64,000 nucleotides of DNA, taken from the NCBI GenBank assembly GCA_016779205.1, contig JADHOC010000011.1, forward strand, positions 62,001-126,000. Reading direction: 5' to 3'. The notes below the pieces were generated by a model. That model had not been told where the DNA came from. It did not search any database and saw only the letters and a program-made list of their open reading frames with translations. This stretch comes from Planctomycetota bacterium (GTDB lineage Bacteria; Planctomycetota; UBA1135; GCA-002686595). The first letter of the stretch is position 1. The number at the start of each line of letters is the position of its first letter. Shown here piece by piece: positions 30,313 through 38,990 of this stretch. The position numbers and the translations under genes were made by a program.

Positions 30313-31020
30313 TCAGGCGTAGGGGATGGGGTCGGTGACCCCCGCCTCGGCGAACCCCGCCAGCCGGAGCTGGCAGGCGTCACACCGTCCGCAGGCGAGG
30401 GGCCGTTCTCCCGGCGTCTCCACCGGGTCGTAGCAGGTGTGAGTCAGCCCGAGGTCGACCCCGAGCCCTGCCGCGCGGCGGACGATGCCCGCCTTGGAGA
30501 GCTCCATCAGCGGGGCGTGCACCTTGAAGCGCTGACCTTCCTCCGCGCCCGCCGCCGTGGCGAGGGTCGCCAGGGTCTCGAAGGCGGCGAGGAACTCCGG
30601 ACGGCAGTCGGGGTACCCCGAGTAGTCCACGGCGTTCACGCCGACGAAGAGGTCCGTGGCCCCCAGCACCTCCGCCCAGCCGAGGGCCACGGAGAGGAAC
30701 ACCGTGTTGCGCGCCGGGACGTAGGTGCTCGGCACCCCCTGGCCGATCTCGTCGTGGTCCCGGTCCTTGGGGACCACGATGTCGTCGGTCAGAGACGAGC
30801 CGCCGAGGGCGGAGAGGTCCACGGTCACCGTGCGGTGCTCCCGGGCGCCGAGCTCCCGAGCCACGCGGGCCGCGGCGTCCAGCTCGCAGGAGTGCCGCTG
30901 GCCGTAGCGGAACGAGAGGGCGTGGGCGTCGAAGCCCATGGCCTTCGCCTCGGCGAGGACCACGGCGGAGTCCATCCCCCCGGAAACGAGGCAGACGGCG
31001 GTGCGGGGAGTGTGGGTCAT
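30313..31020 (-). CDS. queC: 7-cyano-7-deazaguanine (preQ0) synthase
   Basis: QueC converts carboxy-deazaguanine to preQ0 using ATP and ammonia, in queuosine biosynthesis. The 235-residue protein has the PP-loop SGGMDS (13-18) and a C-terminal zinc cluster in TCYDP...[22 protein letters not shown] and [17 protein letters not shown] are further family signatures. The ATG at 31020 is chosen since upstream in-frame sequence is an Arg/Pro-rich stretch overlapping the intergenic palindrome. No queD, queE or queF is in the window. I saw no preQ1-type aptamer upstream. Confidence 0.96.
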   Translation of the reverse strand: MTHTPRTAVCLVSGGMDSAVVLAEAKAMGFDAHALSFRYGQRHSCELDAAARVARELGAREHRTVTVDLSALGGSSLTDDIVVPKDRDHDEIGQGVPSTYVPARNTVFLSVALGWAEVLGATDLFVGVNAVDYSGYPDCRPEFLAAFETLATLATAAGAEEGQRFKVHAPLMELSKAGIVRRAAGLGVDLGLTHTCYDPVETPGERPLACGRCDACQLRLAGFAEAGVTDPIPYA

Positions 31021-31037
31021 GGGGAGGAGAACAGCGG

Positions 31038-31051
31038 GGCCCGTACGGGCC
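31038..31051. promoter_or_regulatory. 14-bp perfect palindrome upstream of queC
   Basis: GGCCCGTACGGGCC is self-complementary and ends 17 bp before the queC ATG, within the 185-bp divergent region shared with mrp. It could be an operator or, in RNA, a hairpin over the ribosome binding site of queC. In such GC-rich sequence a chance origin is possible. Confidence 0.35.
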
Positions 31052-31205
31052 GCACGATATCCCGCGGGGCCGGGCCCCGGGGGGCCGATCTCGGGGCGAT
31101 CCGCCCGGCCCTGCGGTTGCCGCGTTGAGATTCCCGGCGCCGGGCCTAGGCTGGTGCGCCGCAACCCGAGCGACCCACGCTCATCCCCCCCGCCCCGAGC
31201 TCCCC

Positions 31206-32384
31206 GTGTCCCACCCCGCCCCCACCCGCGACGCCGTCCTCCAAGCCCTCCGCGGCGTCATCGACCCCGACCTCGGCAAGGACATCGTCGAGCTCGGCTT
31301 CATCACCCGCTGCGAGATCAGCGACGCTGGCGGCGTGGACGTGGTGATCAACCTCACCACCCCCGCCTGCCCGGTGAAGGACCAGATGCGCGACCAGGCT
31401 CGCGGCCTGATCGAGGCCCTCGACGGGGTGACCTCGGTGGAGATCGAGATGACCGCCGAGGTGAAGGGGCCCAGCGGCCCGCCCCGGGACGCCGCCAAGG
31501 ATGTCCGCCACATCGTGGCGGTCTCCTCGGGCAAGGGCGGCGTGGGCAAGAGCACGGTGACGGTCAACCTCGCCTGCGCCCTCGCCCAGACCGGGGCCCG
31601 CGTCGGGCTCCTGGACTGCGACGTCCACGGCCCCGACGTCCCCATGATGATGGGGCTCGGGGGCCAGCCCGATCAGGCCGAGGTTGACGGGAAGACCAAG
31701 CTCGTCCCCAAGGAGCGGCGCGGCGTGAAGACCATGTCCATCGGCTACCTGGTCCCCGACGACCAGCCGGTGATCTGGCGCGGCCCGATGGTGCACAGCT
31801 TCATCCAGCAGATGCTCACCGACGTGGTCTGGGGCGAGCTCGATTACCTCCTGGTGGACATGCCGCCGGGGACCGGCGACGCCCAGCTGTCCCTCGCCCA
31901 GGTGGTGCCGCTCTCCGGAGCCGTGCTCGTCACCACGCCCCAGGCGGTCGCGGCGTACGACGTGACCAAGGCCATCTCCATGTTCCGCCAGGTCGACGTG
32001 CCGATCCTCGGCATCGTGGAGAACATGTCCGGGCTGGTCATGGAGGGCACGGTCGAGGGCGGTGAGGCCGGCGCGACCGTCGAGCTGCAGCTGGGCGCCG
32101 AGAAGGCGCAGGTCCAGCTGGAGGCCGGCGGCAAGTTCCGGTCGACCTTCGAGGTCTTCGGTTCGGGCGGCGCCGAGCGGCTCGGGCAGACCCACGGCTT
32201 CCCGGTCCTCGGGCACGTGCCCATCGACCCGGGCGTCCGCTCCGGCGGGGATGACGGGGAGCCGATCGTCTCCGCCACGGGGGACGGCGACTCCGCGGCC
32301 GCGGACGCCCTCCGCGCCGTCGCAGGCCGGCTGGCCCAGCGGCTCGCCGTGAAGGCGTTCTCGAGCCTCCCGATCCTCGACTGA
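31206..32384 (+). CDS. mrp: Mrp/NBP35-family P-loop ATPase lacking the C-terminal CxxC
   Basis: The family carries and delivers Fe-S clusters. The 392-residue protein has an N-terminal MIP18/DUF59 domain (about 5-85), then the deviant Walker A GKGGVGKS (109-116), DCDVHGPD (137-144), VDMPPGTGD (217-225) and ENMSG (272-276). In typical members a CPxC or CxxC follows ENMS within a few residues and binds a bridging [4Fe-4S] at the dimer interface. Here residues 277-317 are a Glu/Gly-rich insert without any cysteine, after which FGSGGAERL resumes the family. The protein has four cysteines in all (C36, C55, C124, C138). Start is GTG at 31206; no in-frame ATG fits. Fe-S carrier function is therefore doubtful. 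Confidence 0.9.
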   Translation: MSHPAPTRDAVLQALRGVIDPDLGKDIVELGFITRCEISDAGGVDVVINLTTPACPVKDQMRDQARGLIEALDGVTSVEIEMTAEVKGPSGPPRDAAKDVRHIVAVSSGKGGVGKSTVTVNLACALAQTGARVGLLDCDVHGPDVPMMMGLGGQPDQAEVDGKTKLVPKERRGVKTMSIGYLVPDDQPVIWRGPMVHSFIQQMLTDVVWGELDYLLVDMPPGTGDAQLSLAQVVPLSGAVLVTTPQAVAAYDVTKAISMFRQVDVPILGIVENMSGLVMEGTVEGGEAGATVELQLGAEKAQVQLEAGGKFRSTFEVFGSGGAERLGQTHGFPVLGHVPIDPGVRSGGDDGEPIVSATGDGDSAAADALRAVAGRLAQRLAVKAFSSLPILD

Positions 32385-32405
32385 GGGACCCCCGGGCGGG
32401 CGGGC

Positions 32406-34034
32406 TCAGAGCCGCTCGCGCGCCTGGCGGAGGATCACCAGGGAGCCCGCGGGGTCCTCGATGACCACCTGCCTGGCGCCGCTCGCGAGCCGGCGTTCGG
32501 GCACCACGATCCGCAGGGCGTCACCGAGAGCGGCGAGCTCCGCGGTCAGGTTCGTGACCTCGAGGCGGAGGATCGCGGGGCCCGGGCGGAGCGTCACCTC
32601 GGGCAGGTCCTCGCGGAGGCCGCCGAGGGACTGGAGGACCACCGTCGCGCCGTCACGGATCAGGGTGATCGCCTCGCCGGACGCGCGCTCCTCGCCGGGC
32701 TCGCACTCCACCTCTTCGAAGCGCAGCCGCTGGGTGTAGAACTCGAGGGTCGCCGGGACATCCTCGCAGCGGATGGTGGGCCCCAGGGCGAGGATCCGCG
32801 CCTCCGAGCCCGGGGCGGGCGCGGGAGCGATGTCGGCCAGCAGGCTCTCGAGGGCCGCCTGGAAGCGAGCAGGCGACTCCAGGTGCGGCCAGTGGCCGGT
32901 CTCGGCGAGCACCACCGCGTCGAAGGACGGGAGCAGCGCGCGGTTCCCGGTCACGTCCGTGGGGTTCACGTCGGCGTTGATGCACCGGACGGGGCTGTCG
33001 ATGATCCGCGTCGCGGGCTTGGGGTCGTACGTCCCGAAGTGCTCCATCAGCGCGACCGCCATGTCCGGGTCGCACTGCACGGAGTCGGCCATGATGCGCG
33101 CTCGAGTCTCCGGCGAGGTCTCCGCGCGGACCAGCGCGGCGGTGAACTCGCCCATGGCCGCCGGGAAGTCCTCCTTGAAGCGTGCCACGTACGGCGCCAT
33201 CCGCTCGGGGTTCGCCTCGCCCGCGAGCCGGTGCAGGGACTCCACCCCGACGATCGCCCCGACCCGGTCGGGGGCTCGCACCGCCGCCTCCAGGGCCACC
33301 GGCCCGCCCATGGAGTGGCCGATCAGCACGGCGTCCCGGAGCCCCTCGCGCTCGAGGAGCCGCGCCACGTCATCGCCGAAGGCCGCGATGGTCCAGCGCG
33401 TCCGGCCCTGCGCCGCGGAGGCCCCGTGGCCCACGAGGTCCACCGAGTACACGCGGTAGGAGCGCGCCAGCGCGGAGGCCGTCCTCGCCCACTGCTCGCC
33501 GTTGCCGCACCACCCGTGGATGAGCACCACGGGGCGGCCCGCTCCGGAGACGTTGAACGCCATGGCCTGTCCATCGGCGGTCTCCACCGCGCGCGTGGAT
33601 TGCGCACCTCCCGCCGGGTCCGCAGGAAGCGCCGGAACATCCCCCTGCACTCCGAGTCCTGCGCCGGGCTCCTCGAGGGACTCGGCGGCGCGCAGGGTCT
33701 CCGGCGACCCCAGGGCATCGGCCCCATCAGGGTCCTCCACCGAGACGCTCGGCCCCTCCGCCAGCGCGGGTTCCGTGACGCTGACGGGCACGGTCTCCCC
33801 CGCCTGAGTGGCTCCGGGAGGAGGCTCCGAGGCGAGCGCGCCCCCACCGCCGGGGTCCGGCCCCGCCGAGGGGGAGGAGGATGCCGAGGTGGAGGAGCTG
33901 GAGGAGGACACCTCCGGGGCGGCCGGTTCCGCGGCGCGGGGCCCGGACGGCTCGGCCTCGGCAGGCGCGCTGGCGCAGCCCTGCAGCAGCACGGATGCCG
34001 CCAGGAGGAGGCCGGTGATCGTCTGGCAGGCCAT
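32406..34034 (-). CDS. Lipoprotein: alpha/beta hydrolase fused to a VOC (glyoxalase-like) domain
   Basis: The 542-residue protein has a lipoprotein signal (VLLQGC, Cys20) and a Ser/Pro/Ala-rich linker to about residue 150. The alpha/beta-hydrolase domain (about 158-402) has the oxyanion stretch LIHGWCGNG (171-179), nucleophile elbow GHSMGG (Ser241), a probable acid D355 and the catalytic histidine in GHWPHLE (His381). After a PAPAPG linker, residues 415-540 form a VOC-type unit beginning ALGPTIRCEDVPATLEFYTQRL. Metal ligands of glyoxalase I are not obvious in the VOC part, so it may only bind a ligand. The substrate is unknown. The gene is divergent from the BNR protein and convergent with mrp. 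Confidence 0.82.
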   Translation of the reverse strand: MACQTITGLLLAASVLLQGCASAPAEAEPSGPRAAEPAAPEVSSSSSSTSASSSPSAGPDPGGGGALASEPPPGATQAGETVPVSVTEPALAEGPSVSVEDPDGADALGSPETLRAAESLEEPGAGLGVQGDVPALPADPAGGAQSTRAVETADGQAMAFNVSGAGRPVVLIHGWCGNGEQWARTASALARSYRVYSVDLVGHGASAAQGRTRWTIAAFGDDVARLLEREGLRDAVLIGHSMGGPVALEAAVRAPDRVGAIVGVESLHRLAGEANPERMAPYVARFKEDFPAAMGEFTAALVRAETSPETRARIMADSVQCDPDMAVALMEHFGTYDPKPATRIIDSPVRCINADVNPTDVTGNRALLPSFDAVVLAETGHWPHLESPARFQAALESLLADIAPAPAPGSEARILALGPTIRCEDVPATLEFYTQRLRFEEVECEPGEERASGEAITLIRDGATVVLQSLGGLREDLPEVTLRPGPAILRLEVTNLTAELAALGDALRIVVPERRLASGARQVVIEDPAGSLVILRQARERL

Positions 34035-34145
34035 GGAGGTTGGGGGGCTTCGGGGCCGACCACCGGAGGGTGAAGAGATCCACCCGGACGGTCGATGAGG
34101 GAACCGGGGCGGGACTCAGGGACCTGGGTCCGCCCCCGACCCAGA

Positions 34146-34185
34146 CGGACAGTTTGCCTCGCAGGCCCCTGAGCGCAACTGTCCG
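34146..34185. promoter_or_regulatory. 9-bp inverted repeat between divergent lipoprotein and BNR genes
   Basis: CGGACAGTT (34146-34154) and AACTGTCCG (34177-34185) are perfectly complementary, separated by 22 bp. This is compatible with a regulator site with half-sites two to three helical turns apart, or an RNA hairpin. It lies between start codons at 34034 (minus) and 34307 (plus). Confidence 0.45.
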
Positions 34186-34234
34186 CCCGTCGGTGCCTCG
34201 ATCTGATCGCACGCCACAGAACCCGAACGCCAGC

Positions 34235-34294
34235 ACCGTCGAAGGACGGTTATCGTCCTTCAGGCCCCTCGCCACGCCCCCGTGGCGGCGCCAC
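34235..34294 (+). promoter_or_regulatory. Leader with two pairs of mutually exclusive hairpins
   Basis: Immediately before the BNR gene four stems can form. ACCGTC/GACGGT (34235-34250, GAAG loop) competes with the 8-bp stem GAAGGACG/CGTCCTTC (34241-34261, GTTAT loop). CGCCACG/CGTGGCG (34270-34287, CCCC loop) competes with GTGGC/GCCAC (34282-34294). The last stem ends 12 nt before the ATG and could cover the ribosome binding site. No U-run follows, so translational rather than transcriptional control is more likely. GC-rich sequence makes short stems common; the 7- and 8-bp ones are the stronger evidence. Confidence 0.35.
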
Positions 34295-34306
34295 CCCCTC
34301 CCAGAC

Positions 34307-37300
34307 ATGATGCTCTCCAACGTCGTCCTCCACCTTCGCTCCCTCGCGCGCGCGCAAGCGCCGCTCCTTCGATCCAGTGCAGCGGCGCTCCCCGCCGCGC
34401 TCGTGGCCGCGACCCTCGCCGGCGCGTCGCCCCAGGAGGAGGCCACCACCGAGGCCGCTCCCGAGGCGGAGGCACCCGCCGAAGAGCCGGAGCGCGAGCT
34501 CCCCGAGCGAGGCCCCACGAAGGTCGAGGGCAAGCTGCCCCTGGACTGGGTCGACACGCTCAAGTGGCGCTCCATCGGTCCGGCCAACATGGGCGGGCGC
34601 ATCACGGACATCGCCGTGAACCCTGACGACGCCTCGGAGTACTGGATCTCCACCGCCGCCAGCGGGGTGCTCCACACGACCAACAACGGGGTCACCTACG
34701 AGCACCAGTTCACCAACCAGCGGACCTCCTCCGTGGGCGCGCTGGCCGTGGCACCCTCCGACCCCACACGGGTCTGGGCCGGCACCGGCGAGAACAACCC
34801 GCGCAACTCCGTCTCCTGGGGTGACGGGGTCTACATGTCGAAGGACAGCGGCGCGACCTGGCGCTACGCCGGGCTCGGCGAATCGTTCCAGATCAGCACC
34901 ATTGTCGTGCACCCCGAGGACCCCGACGTCGTCTACGTGGGCGCCCTCGGCCGCCTGTGGGGTCCCAATGACGAGCGCGGCCTCTACAAGACCACCGACG
35001 GCGGCTTCACCTGGGAGCGCGTCTTCTTCGTGGACGAGGACACGGGCGTGATCGAGGTGAAGATGCACCCCGAGGACCCCGACACGATCGTGATCGCCAG
35101 CTACGAGCGGCGCCGCGACATGTTCGACACCAACGACCCCGCGGTGAAGTGGGGCGACGGCTCCGGCATCCACCGCACCACCGACGGCGGTGCCACCTGG
35201 GAGCGCCTCGCCGAGGGGCTCCCCACCACCGAGCTCGGCCGGATCGGCCTGTGCTGGTCGGCCTCCCAGCCCGACAACCTCTTCGCGGTGGTCGAGACGG
35301 ACCAGATCACCCAGGAGCCCGAGAACGCCGCCTGGTTCGGGGTCTCCTTCGAGAGCGCCGACCTCGGCGCCCGGGTCCGCTCGGTGACCGAGGAGTCCCC
35401 GGCCTCCGCCGCGGGCATGGAGGAGGGTGACATCATCTTGCGCATCGCCGACACGGCGATCCTCGACCAGACCCGCCTGCGGCGCGTGCTGCGGGACTAC
35501 GTGGCCGGCGACGCCGCCAAGGTCGAGGCGGTCCGGGACGGAGAGCTCGTGGAGATGGAGATCACCTTCGACCGCAAGCCCGAGGAGGAGGAGGAGCGCC
35601 TCGACGTCCACGGCCGTCGCCGCGACGGCCCCTTCGGCATCGGCCTCGGCGGGCAGCGCTCCAACGCCCAGGACGAGCAGGGGCCCGAGGGGTACCAGTA
35701 CGGCGGCATCTTCAAGTCCGAGGACCGCGGCACCACGTGGAAGCGCATCAACTCGCTCAACCCGCGCCCGATGTACTACAGCGAGATCCGGGTGGACCCC
35801 AGCGACGAGAACTACATCTACGTCGCGGGGACGAGGCTGCACAAGTCCAGCGATGGCGGCGCCACGTTCTCCAGTGACGGGCACGGCGGAGACGTCCACG
35901 TGGACCACCACGCCATGTGGGTCGACCCCGCGGACGGACGGCACATCATCCTCGGCAACGATGGCGGCGTGTACGTCACCTATGACCGGATGGCCCACTG
36001 GAACCACCACAACCGGATGGCCATCGGGCAGTTCTACAACGTCACCGTCGGACCCCGGATGAACTACATGGTCTACGGCGGCCTCCAGGACAACGGCTCC
36101 TGGGGCGGCCCGTCCAGGACGAGCGACGGCGGCGCGACCAACAACGACTGGTTCAACGTGGGCGGCGGCGACGGCTTCCGCTGCATCGTCGACCCCGGCA
36201 ACCCCGACCTCGTCTACTACGAGAGCCAGAACGGCGGCATGGGCCGGCGCGACTTCGCCTCGGGCGAGGGCGGGTACCTCAAGCCGCGCGCGGGGCGGGA
36301 CGACGACGTCCAGTACCGCTTCAACTGGAACACCCCGTTCCTGCTCTCGAACTTCAACAGCCAGATCTACTACAGCGCCGGTAACTACGTGTTCCGGTCG
36401 GTCCAGAAGGGCTCCGGCCAGCGCCGAATCTCTCCGGAGATCACGGCCACGGACCGCGGAAGCGCCGTCGCCCTCACCGAGTCTCCCCTGAGCCAGGACG
36501 TGCTCTACGTCGGCACGGATGACGGTGGACTGTGGATGACCGAGGACGGCGGCACCGAGTGGGTCGACCTCATGGCCCTCAACGGGCCCTCCGAGCTCGA
36601 CCCCGAGCCCGCCCCCGAGGGGGAGGAGGCCGCCGCTGAGGCCGCGGCGCCCCGGGCCAGCCGGGTCTCCCTCGAGGCCCCCGCCGCCGAGGGCACCCTC
36701 CAGGGCACCTGGGAGTGCAAGGCAGAGGGCAGCGGGATCGAGTCCGACGACGACGGCAAGTTCACGGTGATGCTCGAGGTCGACGAGGCCGGCAAGGTCA
36801 CGGGCACCCTCGACTCCGAGATCGGCACCGGCCCCATCGAGGGCGCCGTGTGGGAGGCCGACAAGCAGCGCCTGACGTTCTCCTTCGAGGGTGACGCCCT
36901 GACCCTCGCCTTCGACGCCAAGGCCGACCTCGAAGGGGGCACCATGAGCGGCACCATCGAGGCCGCCGGCGGCGCCTTCAGCTTCACCTGGACCGGGTCC
37001 CGCAGCGCGGACTCCGCGGCGGAGGCCGAGGCTCCCGCCGTCGAGCCCGCCGAGGAACCCGCGGAGGACGAGGAGGTCGCTGAGGAACCCACCGAGCCCA
37101 AGAAGGCCAAGAAGAAGAAGAAAGAGAAGAAGCTCAAGAACACCCTCGACCAGCTGCTGCCTGGCCGCCGGTACGTGAGCGACCTCAAGGCCTCGCGCCA
37201 CGACCGCAAGACCGTCTACGCGACCTTCGACGGGCACCGCTCCAACGACCTTGTCCCCCACGTCTTCGCCTCCAGCGACCTCGGCCGCAGCTGGCGCTCC

Positions 37301-38044
37301 CTGCGCGCCAACCTCCCCGACTCCGCCGGCTCCGCCCGCGCGATCCTCGAGGACGCTCGCAACGAGAACGTCCTCTACCTCGGGTGCGAGTTCGGGATCT
37401 ACGTCTCCGTCGACAAGGGCGAGTCCTGGACCCGGTTCAACAGCAACCTCCCCACCGTGCCCGTCCACGACCTCGCCCAGCACGAGGGGATGAACGAGCT
37501 GGTCGCCGGGACCCACGGCCGGAGCATCTGGATCCTCGACGTGGGGGCGGTGTCCCAGATGACCGAGGAGGTCATGGAGGCCGACGCCACCCTGCTCAAG
37601 CCCACCGACGTGCACCTGATGGCGCGCGGCAAGCGGCATGGTCAGACGGGCAACCACCTGTTCACCGGGACCAACCCTGAACAAGGGGCCGCCATCAGCT
37701 ACGTCCTGAACCGCCGGGCCCGCGACCTGACCGTGGAGATTCTCGACAGCGAAGGCAAAGTCATCTCGACCCTCGACGCCGACGGCTCCAAGGGCATGCA
37801 CACCGTGCGCTGGAACCTCCGCCGTTCCAGCGGGGACTCGGGGCGTGGGCGCCGCGGCAGCCGGCGCTCCATGCCCGGCGTCTACGTCGTCCGGATGACC
37901 GCCGGCGGCGCGGTCCAGACCCAGTCCTTCGAGGTCCACAACGACCCCAAGCAGGCGACCACCGAGTGGATCGCCTTCGAGGAGGCCGAGGAAGAGCTCC
38001 AGCGCCTTTTCGAAGAGAACGCGGCGGCCTCCGAGCGGGACTGA
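34307..38044 (+). CDS. Large exported BNR/sortilin-type propeller with PDZ and beta-barrel-like insertions
   Basis: This 1245-residue protein begins with a hydrophobic export segment (about 22-41). BNR/Asp-box repeats of the S-x-D-x-G-x-T-W type (SKDSGATW, TTDGGFTW, TTDGGATW, SEDRGTTW, SSDGGATF, TEDGGTEW) build a VPS10/sortilin-like multi-blade propeller from about 85 to 760 and again from about 950 to 1090. A PDZ-like domain interrupts it at about 343-425 (RVRSVTEESPASAAGMEEGDIIL). A second insert (about 794-901, LQGTWECKAEGSG) is strand-rich. It is followed by an acidic stretch and the lysine block KKAKKKKKEKK. The C-terminal 90 residues (about 1128-1215) look like a FlgD/CHU-type Ig module. 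ATG 34307 is preferred; upstream in-frame codons cover the structured leader. No enzymatic motif was seen. Confidence 0.8.
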   Translation: MMLSNVVLHLRSLARAQAPLLRSSAAALPAALVAATLAGASPQEEATTEAAPEAEAPAEEPERELPERGPTKVEGKLPLDWVDTLKWRSIGPANMGGRITDIAVNPDDASEYWISTAASGVLHTTNNGVTYEHQFTNQRTSSVGALAVAPSDPTRVWAGTGENNPRNSVSWGDGVYMSKDSGATWRYAGLGESFQISTIVVHPEDPDVVYVGALGRLWGPNDERGLYKTTDGGFTWERVFFVDEDTGVIEVKMHPEDPDTIVIASYERRRDMFDTNDPAVKWGDGSGIHRTTDGGATWERLAEGLPTTELGRIGLCWSASQPDNLFAVVETDQITQEPENAAWFGVSFESADLGARVRSVTEESPASAAGMEEGDIILRIADTAILDQTRLRRVLRDYVAGDAAKVEAVRDGELVEMEITFDRKPEEEEERLDVHGRRRDGPFGIGLGGQRSNAQDEQGPEGYQYGGIFKSEDRGTTWKRINSLNPRPMYYSEIRVDPSDENYIYVAGTRLHKSSDGGATFSSDGHGGDVHVDHHAMWVDPADGRHIILGNDGGVYVTYDRMAHWNHHNRMAIGQFYNVTVGPRMNYMVYGGLQDNGSWGGPSRTSDGGATNNDWFNVGGGDGFRCIVDPGNPDLVYYESQNGGMGRRDFASGEGGYLKPRAGRDDDVQYRFNWNTPFLLSNFNSQIYYSAGNYVFRSVQKGSGQRRISPEITATDRGSAVALTESPLSQDVLYVGTDDGGLWMTEDGGTEWVDLMALNGPSELDPEPAPEGEEAAAEAAAPRASRVSLEAPAAEGTLQGTWECKAEGSGIESDDDGKFTVMLEVDEAGKVTGTLDSEIGTGPIEGAVWEADKQRLTFSFEGDALTLAFDAKADLEGGTMSGTIEAAGGAFSFTWTGSRSADSAAEAEAPAVEPAEEPAEDEEVAEEPTEPKKAKKKKKEKKLKNTLDQLLPGRRYVSDLKASRHDRKTVYATFDGHRSNDLVPHVFASSDLGRSWRSLRANLPDSAGSARAILEDARNENVLYLGCEFGIYVSVDKGESWTRFNSNLPTVPVHDLAQHEGMNELVAGTHGRSIWILDVGAVSQMTEEVMEADATLLKPTDVHLMARGKRHGQTGNHLFTGTNPEQGAAISYVLNRRARDLTVEILDSEGKVISTLDADGSKGMHTVRWNLRRSSGDSGRGRRGSRRSMPGVYVVRMTAGGAVQTQSFEVHNDPKQATTEWIAFEEAEEELQRLFEENAAASERD

Positions 38045-38074
38045 GGGCGGCGGAGGCCCCTCCCCCAACCTCCC

Positions 38075-38113
38075 CCCGCCCCGGGCTTCGCGACAGCGGC
38101 CCGGGTCGGCGGG
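38075..38113. terminator. GC-rich hairpin between convergent genes
   Basis: CCCGGGC (38080-38086) pairs with GCCCGGG (38099-38105); after a 3-nt bulge CCCGC pairs with GCGGG. It lies between the BNR gene and metF, which converge. There is no T-run on either side, so termination would need help or the hairpin may only stabilise 3' ends. Confidence 0.35.
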
Positions 38114-38119
38114 CGAAGC

Positions 38120-38989
38120 TCAGCGGAGCGCGGCCAGGATCGACCGCGTCGCGTGGCTCTTGTTGAGGGTGTAGAAGTGGAGCCCGGGAGCCCCGCCCTC
38201 GAGCAGGGCGCGGCACTGGGTGATCGCGTACTCGATGCCCGTGGCCATGACGGCGCCGGGGTCCTCCTTCACGGGGCGCAGCCGCCCCAGGAGGTCCTCG
38301 GGCAGGGACGCGCCGCACATCCTGGTGAAGCGCTCCACCTGGGCGACGTTGGTGACCGGCATGATCCCGGGCACGATCGGGATCGTGATCCCGGCCGCGC
38401 GGGCGCGCTCCACGAAGGACCAGTAGAGGTCGCAGTCGAAGAACAGCTGGGTCGTCAGGAACGAGGCGCCCAGGTCCTGCTTCATGCGGGCGAAGCGCAG
38501 GTCCTCCTCGGCGGACGTGGCCTCGGGGTGCGCCTCGGGGTAGCAGGCAGCGCCGATGCATACGTCGTGCTTCTCACTCAGGAAGCCGATCAGGTCGGTG
38601 GCGTTGGCGAAGCCGCCCTCGGTGACCTCGAAGCGCTCCGCGCCGTCCGGCGCGTCCCCGCGCAGGGCGAGCACGTTGCGCACCCCGGACCGCTCCAGGC
38701 GATCCACGACGGAGCCGATCTCCTCCGCGGTCGAGCCCACGCAGGTAAGGTGCGCGAGCCCGGTGAGGCCCAGCTCGTCCTGGATCCGCGTGATCACCGC
38801 GTGGGTCCGGTCCCGGGTCGACCCGCCGGCACCGTAGGTCACGGAGATGAAGTCTGGCTCGACGCTCGCCTTCAGGTCCGCCGCGGTCTGCATGAGGTTC
38901 TCCGCCCCCGCGTCCGTCTTGGGCGGGAAGAACTCGAAGCTGAAGACAGGGTTCCCCGACTCGTAGAAGCGGGAGATCGGTTCGGCCAT
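38120..38989 (-). CDS. metF: 5,10-methylenetetrahydrofolate reductase
   Basis: MetF reduces methylene-THF to methyl-THF with FAD, for methionine synthesis. The 289-residue TIM barrel carries FSFEFFPPKT (about 16-25) with the catalytic glutamate, SVTYGAGGSTRD (about 50-60) and LALRGDAPDG (about 106-115), and FFDCDLYWSFVERARAAG. All are collinear with bacterial MetF. It is the last gene of the minus-strand acyl-CoA run: the thioesterase stop is 1 bp before its ATG, implying translational coupling. Its biosynthetic role differs from the rest of the operon. Confidence 0.96.
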   Translation of the reverse strand: MAEPISRFYESGNPVFSFEFFPPKTDAGAENLMQTAADLKASVEPDFISVTYGAGGSTRDRTHAVITRIQDELGLTGLAHLTCVGSTAEEIGSVVDRLERSGVRNVLALRGDAPDGAERFEVTEGGFANATDLIGFLSEKHDVCIGAACYPEAHPEATSAEEDLRFARMKQDLGASFLTTQLFFDCDLYWSFVERARAAGITIPIVPGIMPVTNVAQVERFTRMCGASLPEDLLGRLRPVKEDPGAVMATGIEYAITQCRALLEGGAPGLHFYTLNKSHATRSILAALR

Positions 38990-38990
38990 T

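Noticed and set aside
31021-31205. preQ1 riboswitch upstream of queC
   Set aside because: The region has palindromes but not the short preQ1 aptamer pattern with its A-rich 3' tail; the sequence is nearly all G and C.
34250-38068. A 1272-codon open frame on the minus strand
   Set aside because: It is an antisense shadow of the BNR gene: composition is dominated by Val, Gly, Leu, Asp and Ala, with no domain, while the plus strand has clear BNR and PDZ motifs. Long antisense frames are expected at about 70% G+C.
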